Positions 1 to 5,512 of a DNA stretch of 5,512 nt are shown piece after piece (the first letter of the stretch is position 1; every line of letters begins with the position of its first letter). The notes below the pieces were generated by a model. The model was not told where the DNA came from, did not search any database, and worked only from the letters and a program-made list of their open reading frames with translations. This DNA is from Bacteroidia bacterium (GTDB lineage: Bacteria; Bacteroidota; Bacteroidia; Bacteroidales; BM520). Where the stretch lies: positions 1-5,512 of the forward strand of contig RZYD01000169.1 of assembly GCA_009930445.1 (NCBI GenBank), read 5' to 3'. Position numbers and translations under genes: made by a program.

Positions 1-382
1 ATTCCGCCACGGGCCAAAAGCGGTTATTGATAATTCCACCTTGCTTGTTTATCTCTTTTCTGACGACCCGTATGTGCGGCAATATGAATACGATCTGGTA
101 AATCAAATCAATGCGGGCAGAAAAGGATTATGCCAGGTGGCCGTTTTTCACAAAGAAATTACGCTCCCCGTAGATTTGTTCAACTTCCGTATCGCATTAA
201 AATGCGGGGAGATGGACTTGCCTGACGATTATTTATGCGTGATGCATGTGGTTTTTCCCCAGTTGCTGGGAATGTTTAAATCCCTTCATTTCGGACTCTC
301 TCCCGATTCACCGTCAAAATCGGGAACTATTTCACGGGTGGTAACAGGCGTTAATATTTATCCGTATAAAAACACAAAATAA
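1..382 (+). CDS. agaS: AgaS-type SIS-domain sugar-phosphate isomerase/deaminase, C-terminal part (5' end outside window)
   Basis: This is the tail of a cytoplasmic AgaS-family protein. The family deaminates and isomerises galactosamine-6-phosphate to tagatose-6-phosphate. The reading frame is open from base 2 with no start codon of its own; the TTG at 41 lies inside the conserved domain and is not a real start. About 126 codons are visible against roughly 380 in the E. coli protein, so two thirds lie upstream. The first visible residues are FRHGPK (positions 2-19), the conserved SIS-isomerase motif that carries a functional His. Next come a hydrophobic strand, FSDDPY (the family's 'S/NDPYTRQYD' region) and, near the end, LGLSPDSPSKSG followed by RVVTGVNIYP, which matches the AgaS C-terminus. 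The stop at 380-382 is one base before the next start. The family call is firm. Galactosamine-6-phosphate as substrate is inferred from the family and from the tagatose-pathway neighbours. Confidence 0.9.
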   Translation, partial: FRHGPKAVIDNSTLLVYLFSDDPYVRQYEYDLVNQINAGRKGLCQVAVFHKEITLPVDLFNFRIALKCGEMDLPDDYLCVMHVVFPQLLGMFKSLHFGLSPDSPSKSGTISRVVTGVNIYPYKNTK

Positions 383-383
383 A

Positions 384-1652
384 ATGTCAGATTTTAATTA
401 CCGGCAGAAAGCAGAAGCACAGGGATACCCACTAACCGAGTATATTCTGCATCGCATTAAGATGCTTCATGAAGCAGGAGAACCACCGCGTACACTTTTT
501 GCGGCCTGTCCGAATTCCCTTACTGTAATTAAAGCGGCGCTGCGTGCTGCGAAACGTAACCATGCTCCCATACTGTTCGCGGCCACATTGAATCAGGTCG
601 ACCTGGACAAAGGGTATACGGGCATGACACAGAAAATATTTGTGGATACCGTTCGCATCGAAGCTGAATCTATCCATTTTACCGGGCCGGTTATTATTGC
701 CGTTGATCACGGTGGCCCCTGGTTAAAAGATTTACAAACCCTTGAAAAATGGCCGGAAAAAAAGGCCATGGATGCAGTAAAAAAATCATTCGAAGCATCA
801 GTAGATGCGGGATACGACCTTATTCATGTTGACCCAACAGTAGATATTTTTCTTCCGCAAGGCGAAACAATTGCCATTGAAACCGTAGCGCAGCGTACCG
901 TTGAGCTTATTGCCCATATTGAGGCCTACCGCCAACGAACACAAGCCGCTCCCATCAGTTATGAAGTGGGAACCGAAGAAGTTCACGGCGGACTGGCAGA
1001 TGAATCAGTATTTGATCGTTTTCTTATGCTGTTAAAAGACGGGTTACATAAAAAAAACCTGAATAATGTATGGCCTTGCTTTATCGTAGGAAAAGTAGGT
1101 ACTGATCTGCATACCACTCTTTTTGATACAGAGGTGGCGCGCAACCTTACCACAAAAGTTGCATCATTTAATAGTGCAATAAAGGGGCATTACACCGATG
1201 ATGTTTCCAACCCGGAAGCGTATCCGCTTTCAGGAATGGGAGCAGCCAATGTTGGACCGGAATTTACCGTATCGGAATACAATGGACTTATGGAAGCGGA
1301 AGGTTTGGAAACGACACTTTTTCGTAAGGGCAGGATAGCCCGCATTTCTGAGATTAGCAAAAAACTGGAGGAAGCAGTGGTAAACTCAGGGCGGTGGAAA
1401 AAATGGCTGCAACCCGAAGAAAAACACCTCGCATTCGACGACCTTTCGCAGGAACGAAAGCACTGGCTCACCCAAACCGGCTGTCGATACATTTGGCAAA
1501 ACCCGGAAGTACTTGTAGCACGCGAAATTCTCTTTGATAACCTCAACCGTAACGGAATTGATGCGGAAACTATTGTACTTACACCCATTGAACATGCTAT
1601 GGATAAATACTTTACAGCCTTTAATCTGGTAAATCTCAACAATAAGTTATAA
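384..1652 (+). CDS. kbaZ: Tagatose-1,6-bisphosphate aldolase non-catalytic subunit, GatZ/KbaZ family
   Basis: A 422-residue protein, the usual length for GatZ/KbaZ (about 420). In E. coli these subunits are needed for full activity and stability of the class II aldolases GatY/KbaY. The same family carries the Pfam name 'tagatose-6-phosphate kinase', and kinase activity has been proposed for some members. Visible family features are the ATxNQVD segment (N70-D73), GYTGMT (77-82), the DHGGP motif (D108-P112, matching DHLGP in KbaZ), HVDPT (148-152), VGTE (195-198) and VGPEFT (290-295, matching VGPALT). The C-terminal third is more diverged. The ATG at 384 is one base after the agaS stop, has no Shine-Dalgarno motif and gives a full-length protein. 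Its partner aldolase is not adjacent but lies two genes downstream, after the kinase. The protein has no signal peptide, so it should be cytoplasmic. The family call is firm; subunit versus kinase role is open. Confidence 0.9.
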   Translation: MSDFNYRQKAEAQGYPLTEYILHRIKMLHEAGEPPRTLFAACPNSLTVIKAALRAAKRNHAPILFAATLNQVDLDKGYTGMTQKIFVDTVRIEAESIHFTGPVIIAVDHGGPWLKDLQTLEKWPEKKAMDAVKKSFEASVDAGYDLIHVDPTVDIFLPQGETIAIETVAQRTVELIAHIEAYRQRTQAAPISYEVGTEEVHGGLADESVFDRFLMLLKDGLHKKNLNNVWPCFIVGKVGTDLHTTLFDTEVARNLTTKVASFNSAIKGHYTDDVSNPEAYPLSGMGAANVGPEFTVSEYNGLMEAEGLETTLFRKGRIARISEISKKLEEAVVNSGRWKKWLQPEEKHLAFDDLSQERKHWLTQTGCRYIWQNPEVLVAREILFDNLNRNGIDAETIVLTPIEHAMDKYFTAFNLVNLNNKL

Positions 1653-1658
1653 AAACCC

Positions 1659-2621
1659 ATGGATACACGCCGAAAATTTGATGTTATCGCTGTTGGTGAA
1701 CTCAATGTTGACCTGATTTTGAACGGAATACATGGTTTCCCGGAGATTGGCAAAGAAATTCTGGCAAATGAAATGACACTTACCCTGGGAAGTTCAACGG
1801 CAATTTTTGCCGCTAATACCGCAGCCCTTGGTGCAAAAGTCGCATTTTTAGGAAAAACAGGAAATGATCTTTTCGGACAATTTGTGAAAGAAGCGCTACA
1901 TGAAAAAAAGGTCGATACCTCTTTACTCATCACATCGGAAGTAAGCAAAACCGGAGCCACTGTGGTTATGAATTATAACGAAGACCGCGCGAATGTGACC
2001 CACATGGGCGCAATGGCAACGCTTTCGATCGCTGATATTAAACCTGAAGTGCTGGCGCAGGCTCGTCATATCCATTTTTCTTCCTGTTTTTTACAACCCG
2101 GCATTAAAGATTCGCTGGGAGAATTCTTTGCGATGGCAAAAGAAAACGGGTGTACCACATCGCTCGACTCCCAATGGGACCCCGAAGAGCGCTGGGATCT
2201 GGATCTGCCGAAAATACTTCCTTATGTCGACATTTTCATGCCCAACCTTCAGGAATTACTTCTGTTAACCAACACATCAACCATTCAGCAAGCGCTGGAG
2301 GTACTCAGGCCAATGGCCAATACAATAATAATAAAAGATGGAAGCCGTGGTGCGGTTTTAGCGCAATCCGATGGCGTAATAAAAAGAAAGAAGGCCTTTC
2401 TGAACATCAACGTCAAGGATGCAATTGGTGCCGGTGACAGTTTTAATGCCGGCTTTATCTCACGTTTTATTCAAGCCGAACCCCTGGAGAAATGTGTAGA
2501 ATTTGGAAATCTGATGGGTGCAGTCAACACTACATCAGCGGGTGGAACTGGTGCTTTCAGATCGAAAGACCATATTATTCAAATTGCTTCGGATCATTTC
2601 GGAGTAAAAATTAGAATCTGA
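1659..2621 (+). CDS. PfkB-family carbohydrate kinase, probable tagatose-6-phosphate kinase
   Basis: A 320-residue cytoplasmic kinase of the PfkB (ribokinase) family, typical in length. The N-terminal region has the VGELNVD strand with D18, a GSS at 44-46 where many relatives have GG, and LG..V.FLGKTGND (58-70). The Mg-binding NxxE motif is N196-L-Q-E199 and a KDGSRGA segment starts at K226. The anion-hole and catalytic motif reads D254-A-I-G-A-G-D260, with D260 as the expected catalytic base; the family consensus is DTxGAGD. All key residues are present, so the enzyme should be active. PfkB members phosphorylate fructose-1-P, fructose-6-P, tagatose-6-P, ribose, nucleosides and others, and sequence alone does not fix the substrate. 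Placement between kbaZ and kbaY makes tagatose-6-phosphate to tagatose-1,6-bisphosphate the best guess. Phosphorylation of a free sugar such as GalNAc is an alternative. The start at 1659 follows the kbaZ stop by six bases; no Shine-Dalgarno is visible. Confidence 0.88.
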   Translation: MDTRRKFDVIAVGELNVDLILNGIHGFPEIGKEILANEMTLTLGSSTAIFAANTAALGAKVAFLGKTGNDLFGQFVKEALHEKKVDTSLLITSEVSKTGATVVMNYNEDRANVTHMGAMATLSIADIKPEVLAQARHIHFSSCFLQPGIKDSLGEFFAMAKENGCTTSLDSQWDPEERWDLDLPKILPYVDIFMPNLQELLLLTNTSTIQQALEVLRPMANTIIIKDGSRGAVLAQSDGVIKRKKAFLNINVKDAIGAGDSFNAGFISRFIQAEPLEKCVEFGNLMGAVNTTSAGGTGAFRSKDHIIQIASDHFGVKIRI

Positions 2622-2622
2622 T

Positions 2623-3444
2623 ATGAAGATAAATCAATATCTGAAACAGTGTAAAGCACAGGGAAAGGCAGTACTTGCAACGAATTTCTATAATTTGGAA
2701 ACCTTGCAGGGAATACTTCAGGCTGCAAAAATTACCGGGTTACCGGTAATTTTACAGCTTACCCGCAGTAGTATCGAATACATGGGGCTCGACCTGGCCT
2801 GCCAAATGGCACGCACTGGCCTTAACTCCTATGGAGTAACCGGATGGCTCCACCTCGATCATGGCGATTCATTCGCTTTGGCCGAACAATGTATTCTTAA
2901 CGGTTTTGACTCGGTGATGATTGATGGCAGTGAATTACCCCTGGAGGAAAACATTTCGCTTACAAAAAAGGTGGTAGCGCTTGCTTCACAGCATCATGTG
3001 GCCGTTGAGGCCGAATTGGGATTTGTGGCTAAACTGGGGCAGGATGCATCCCGTAAAAAATTTACCCAACCCGAAGAAGCGCTGTACTTCGCAAAGGAAA
3101 CAAATGTGGATGCACTGGCAGTGGCCGTTGGATCTGCCCATGGATTTTACAAAGAAAAACCAGAATTACGTTTCGATCTGATTCGGAAAATTTCGAAAGC
3201 AACCAACCTTCCACTCGTGCTCCATGGGAGTTCCGGAATTCCTCACCCTGATATACAAAAAGCCATTGCTAACGGTATATGTAAAATAAATCTGGCCACA
3301 GAAATTAAAGACCTGTTTATGTCGTCGCTAAAAAATGCACTCAAGGATTCGGATGAAATTGACTTACGAAAAGTCTTTCCTAAGGCCACTTCCCGCGTTA
3401 CTGAATTAATCACCGAAAAACTAAAACTGGTTAACAGTCAATAA
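2623..3444 (+). CDS. kbaY: Class II tagatose/fructose-bisphosphate aldolase, catalytic subunit (GatY/KbaY type)
   Basis: A 273-residue zinc-dependent class II aldolase expected to split tagatose-1,6-bisphosphate into dihydroxyacetone phosphate and glyceraldehyde-3-phosphate in the cytoplasm. The NFYNLETLQ segment near the N-terminus matches the family's FNxxNLET. The class II signature begins HLDHGD, giving catalytic D79 and zinc ligand H80, and runs on to GFDSVMIDGSELP. VEAELG (E129-G133 region) is the GatY/KbaY form of that motif. The other expected zinc ligands are H173 (in VGSAHGFY) and H201 (in LHGSSGIP). N223 in INLATEIK fits the phosphate and substrate loop. All catalytic residues appear intact. 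The protein is about 11-13 residues shorter than E. coli GatY/KbaY, partly from a shorter loop after VEAELG. Tagatose over fructose bisphosphate is inferred from the kbaZ and agaS neighbours. The ATG is one base after the kinase stop, so translation is probably coupled. Confidence 0.92.
   Translation: MKINQYLKQCKAQGKAVLATNFYNLETLQGILQAAKITGLPVILQLTRSSIEYMGLDLACQMARTGLNSYGVTGWLHLDHGDSFALAEQCILNGFDSVMIDGSELPLEENISLTKKVVALASQHHVAVEAELGFVAKLGQDASRKKFTQPEEALYFAKETNVDALAVAVGSAHGFYKEKPELRFDLIRKISKATNLPLVLHGSSGIPHPDIQKAIANGICKINLATEIKDLFMSSLKNALKDSDEIDLRKVFPKATSRVTELITEKLKLVNSQ
2722..2758. repeat. Inverted repeat / stem-loop inside kbaY
   Basis: An 11-base perfect inverted repeat (AAAATTACCGG at 2728-2738, CCGGTAATTTT at 2743-2753) surrounds a 4-base GTTA loop. 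A further GCTG/CAGC pairing (2722-2725 with 2755-2758) extends the stem across a small internal loop. It lies about 100 bases into the kbaY coding sequence, at codons 34-46. It has no separate U-tract after the stem, so it does not look like an ordinary intrinsic terminator. It may be a transcript structure or a chance result of coding; see findings. Confidence 0.6.
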
Positions 3445-3445
3445 T

Positions 3446-3511
3446 ATGAACAAAAATCACACAACTCCGCTCTTGTGGCTTATCGTATTGGTAATTATTT
3501 CAACCTCCTGC
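3446..3511 (+). other. Lipoprotein signal peptide and lipobox of the GH36 enzyme
   Basis: The 22 codons encode a short polar start with one Lys, a hydrophobic core (LLWLIVLVII) and the lipobox S-T-S-C. Cleavage by signal peptidase II before Cys22 and lipidation of that Cys are expected. The following residues are Gln-Arg-Asn-Asp, with no Asp at +2. The mature start resembles the charged lipoprotein export signals of Bacteroidota only weakly, so surface exposure versus the periplasmic face of the outer membrane cannot be decided. Confidence 0.85.
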
Positions 3512-5509
3512 CAGCGGAACGACTATGTGGTCGACGGAAATGGTTTCTCCGTGCAGTTTAACCAAAATATGCATTCAAAAGTAGTGGGCGATACCTTTAT
3601 CCATGAACCGCTGCATCATGATTTTTCACAAAGCGAAACCCTGGAGACCAATTATGGAATACTACAGGATTTTGTGCTTAAAGAAACCGCTGTTGAGCAG
3701 ATAAACGGACCCTTTGGTCCTTCAACCGTGCATCATCTTACCGGATTATTCCACAACGATGAAATAAAAATCCAAAAGGAATTGCGTATCACGGTATACG
3801 ATAATTATCCGGGGTTATTTTCCACGCAAGTAGAATATACGAATCAGATGAATCATCCGTTACGGGTAACCGGGTGGACAAACAACGCCTATACATTCAA
3901 TGCCGTCGACACGCTGGCCTGGTCGTTTCAGGGTGCGACGTATTCCAGCCGCCCGGATTGGATACTGCCGGTCAAGCCCGGATACTACCGTAAAAATTAC
4001 ATGGGCCAGAATAGTTCAGATTACGGGGGAGGCATTCCGGTGATTGATCTGTGGAGAAAAGACGGCGGAATGGCTACCGGAGTGCTGGAAACAAAACAAG
4101 TAATGGTTTCTCTGCCCGTAGAGATGAAAACAGCCACTTCCGGAATTCGGTCGGCCGTGGAGTTTAATACCAACGAAAATATTAATCCCGGAAATGCAAT
4201 AACCACGTATGAAACCTTTGTTTACCTGCATACCGGCGATTGTTTTGTACCACTACAAACCTTTTCTGCACTGATGCAAAAATTGGGTATCCGGTTCCCG
4301 GAGTCTGAAGAGGCCGCCTTTGAATCAATATGGTGTGCATGGGGCTATGAACGCAATTTTACACGCGAAGAAGTAATCGGCACTCTTCCAAAAGTAAAAG
4401 AACTGGGAATAAAATGGGCCGTGTTGGATGATGGTTTTCAGGTAACAGAGGGCGACTGGACATTGAACAAACAGAAATTTCCCGGCGGAGACCGTCAGAT
4501 GAAAGATTTTGTAAAAACCATCCACGACTATGGCCTCAAAGCGAAGTTATGGTATGCACCACTGGCCATTGACCTGCGTTCGGAGCTCTACCAAAAAGAC
4601 CCGAACCTGCTTCTCATCAATGAAATGCAATCGCCTCAGTTTGTTACCTGGTGGGATTGCTTCATGATGGCGCCACAGTATGATGGCACCATTCGCCACA
4701 CCATGGAAACCATTGAAATGTTTATGGAAGACTGGGGCTTCGACGGACTCAAACTGGATGGACAACATCTTAACAGTGTACCGTGCGATTATAATTATTC
4801 CAGGCCCCCCGACTATCCGGCCCAATCGGTGGAAGCATTGCCACACTTTTTTGATACATTGTATAAAAAGGCCCGCGCTATAAAACCGGATGCTGTGGTT
4901 GAAATTTGTCCCTGTGGCTGTTGCTGTAATTATTTTATTATGCCCTACATGAATCAGGCCGTAAGCTCCGACCCCACCAGTTCGTGGCAAATCAGACTTA
5001 AAGGAAAAGTGTACCGTGCACTAATGCCCAACACCGCCTACTATGGCGATCATGTAGAACTTTCGGATAATGCCAGTGATTTTGAAACCACCTTCGGAAT
5101 CGGAGCTGTTCCCGGGACAAAATTTACTTGGCCTAACGACAACCCGTCGGCCTCCGGAACGTTTGTCCTTACTCCTGAAAAAGAAAAAATCTGGAAGTTC
5201 TGGTTTAATTTATATGATGAAATGCGCCTTTCCCAAGGGGAATACATCGGCGATCTTTATGATATTGGTTTTGATACACCCGAAACCCATGTGATTCGTA
5301 AAAACGGCAACCTCTACTACGCTTTCTATGCAACCGGCTGGAACGGAGAAATTCAATTCAGAGGGTTGCAGGAAGGAAAATACCAGGTAACTGATTATGT
5401 AAATAATATCGAATTGGGAATAGTGACGGGTCCTGTGGGTTCTCTCGTAACATCGTTTGAACATGCACTGCTGGTTCAACTTTCCCCCATCAATAAACAG
5501 CAAAAATGA
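3446..5509 (+). CDS. Exported lipoprotein, GH36-type alpha-galactosidase / alpha-N-acetylgalactosaminidase
   Basis: A 687-residue secreted glycoside hydrolase, near the usual GH36 length. A lipoprotein signal (residues 1-21, lipobox STSC with Cys22) directs it to the membrane, probably the outer membrane. Residues about 25-280 fit the GH36 N-terminal beta-sandwich, about 290-590 the catalytic barrel, and the rest a C-terminal beta domain. Barrel landmarks are WCAWG (296-300), LDDGFQ with D328-D329, WWDCF, GLKLDGQ with D438 as likely nucleophile, CPCG (488-491), SSDPTSSWQ with D509 as likely acid/base, and YGDHVELSD (from 533). In GH36 enzymes a C-x-x-G motif between the two catalytic Asp contacts the sugar's C2 hydroxyl; C488-x-x-G491 fits in spacing, which leans towards galactose. 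The operon context leans towards GalNAc. An odd CCC (492-494) follows this motif. The start is one base after the kbaY stop. Family call strong; exact substrate unknown. Confidence 0.85.
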   Translation: MNKNHTTPLLWLIVLVIISTSCQRNDYVVDGNGFSVQFNQNMHSKVVGDTFIHEPLHHDFSQSETLETNYGILQDFVLKETAVEQINGPFGPSTVHHLTGLFHNDEIKIQKELRITVYDNYPGLFSTQVEYTNQMNHPLRVTGWTNNAYTFNAVDTLAWSFQGATYSSRPDWILPVKPGYYRKNYMGQNSSDYGGGIPVIDLWRKDGGMATGVLETKQVMVSLPVEMKTATSGIRSAVEFNTNENINPGNAITTYETFVYLHTGDCFVPLQTFSALMQKLGIRFPESEEAAFESIWCAWGYERNFTREEVIGTLPKVKELGIKWAVLDDGFQVTEGDWTLNKQKFPGGDRQMKDFVKTIHDYGLKAKLWYAPLAIDLRSELYQKDPNLLLINEMQSPQFVTWWDCFMMAPQYDGTIRHTMETIEMFMEDWGFDGLKLDGQHLNSVPCDYNYSRPPDYPAQSVEALPHFFDTLYKKARAIKPDAVVEICPCGCCCNYFIMPYMNQAVSSDPTSSWQIRLKGKVYRALMPNTAYYGDHVELSDNASDFETTFGIGAVPGTKFTWPNDNPSASGTFVLTPEKEKIWKFWFNLYDEMRLSQGEYIGDLYDIGFDTPETHVIRKNGNLYYAFYATGWNGEIQFRGLQEGKYQVTDYVNNIELGIVTGPVGSLVTSFEHALLVQLSPINKQQK

Positions 5510-5512
5510 AAA
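5506..5512 (+). CDS. Possible start of the next operon gene (cut by window end)
   Basis: An ATG at 5506-5508 overlaps the GH36 stop codon TGA (5507-5509) in the classic four-base ATGA arrangement and is followed by AAA, giving Met-Lys. It is preceded by an A-rich stretch like the other starts in this operon. Only two codons are visible, so nothing can be said about the product. A Met-Lys start is common for both cytoplasmic and exported proteins. Confidence 0.4.

Larger units (their letters stand above)
1..5512 (+). other. Interior of a tagatose-pathway sugar-use operon
   Basis: Five genes on one strand are separated by 1, 6, 1 and 1 bases (at 383, 1653-1658, 2622 and 3445), with a probable four-base overlap to a sixth. 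Such spacing strongly suggests one transcript with coupled translation. No AGGAGG-like site precedes any start; upstream bases are A/T-rich, as is usual in Bacteroidota. Promoter and terminator must lie outside the window. Order: isomerase/deaminase, aldolase subunit, kinase, aldolase, exported glycosidase. Confidence 0.88.

Noticed and set aside
41..43. TTG as a start codon for a short 113-residue protein
   Set aside because: The frame is open back to the window edge, and the upstream codons encode the conserved FRHGPK motif of the same SIS protein, so the true start is outside the window.
594..605. A perfect 12-base palindrome (CAGGTCGACCTG) within kbaZ
   Set aside because: It falls in codons for the conserved NQVDL residues, is too short to be notable alone, and has no second copy seen nearby to suggest an operator.
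1190..1960. A 256-codon open frame on the minus strand across the kbaZ-kinase junction
   Set aside because: It lies opposite two clearly conserved genes, has a low-complexity Ser/Arg/Pro-rich translation and resembles no family I recognise. It is a shadow of the coding strand.
2623..3444. Fructose-1,6-bisphosphate aldolase of glycolysis as the call for the class II aldolase
   Set aside because: The VEAELG form, the short GatY/KbaY-like length and the kbaZ/agaS neighbours favour a tagatose-bisphosphate aldolase, though fructose-bisphosphate cannot be ruled out as a substrate.
3707..3720. A small GGACC-CTTT-GGTCC hairpin in the GH36 gene
   Set aside because: A 5-bp stem is expected many times by chance in this length and it has no terminator-like U-tract.
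4547..4990. A 147-codon open frame on the minus strand inside the GH36 gene
   Set aside because: It is fully covered by the conserved catalytic barrel on the plus strand, and its translation shows no recognisable domain or plausible start context.

Overview
The window holds one uninterrupted, tightly packed stretch of five same-strand genes (+ strand). It reads as the interior of a sugar-catabolic operon. The likely host is a member of the Bacteroidota. The last complete gene encodes a lipoprotein with a typical lipobox, gene starts are preceded by A/T-rich sequence with no visible Shine-Dalgarno motif, base composition is moderate, and this type of GH36-like lipoprotein is common in that phylum. 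Genus cannot be told from the sequence.

Layout: (1) positions 1-382, the C-terminal third of an AgaS-type SIS-domain sugar-phosphate isomerase/deaminase, cut by the window edge; (2) 384-1652, a GatZ/KbaZ-family tagatose-bisphosphate aldolase subunit; (3) 1659-2621, a PfkB-family sugar kinase; (4) 2623-3444, a GatY/KbaY-type class II aldolase; (5) 3446-5509, an exported lipoprotein of the GH36 alpha-galactosidase type. The gaps between genes are 1, 6, 1 and 1 bases. An ATG at 5506 overlaps the last stop codon by four bases, so the operon probably continues. There is no non-coding stretch longer than 6 bases, and no promoter, terminator, RNA gene, mobile element or CRISPR array was seen.

Inferred pathway: the surface or periplasmic GH36 enzyme releases an alpha-linked galactose-type sugar (galactose or N-acetylgalactosamine). 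After uptake, phosphorylation and, if needed, deacetylation by enzymes outside the window, AgaS would turn galactosamine-6-phosphate into tagatose-6-phosphate. The PfkB kinase would make tagatose-1,6-bisphosphate, and the KbaY/KbaZ pair would split it into dihydroxyacetone phosphate and glyceraldehyde-3-phosphate. The individual families are well known. The points worth a second look are the glycosidase's cysteine-rich active-site segment, the unresolved choice between galactose and GalNAc as substrate, the presence of two candidate tagatose-6-phosphate kinases, and a strong stem-loop inside kbaY. I found no convincing evidence of a wholly new system.
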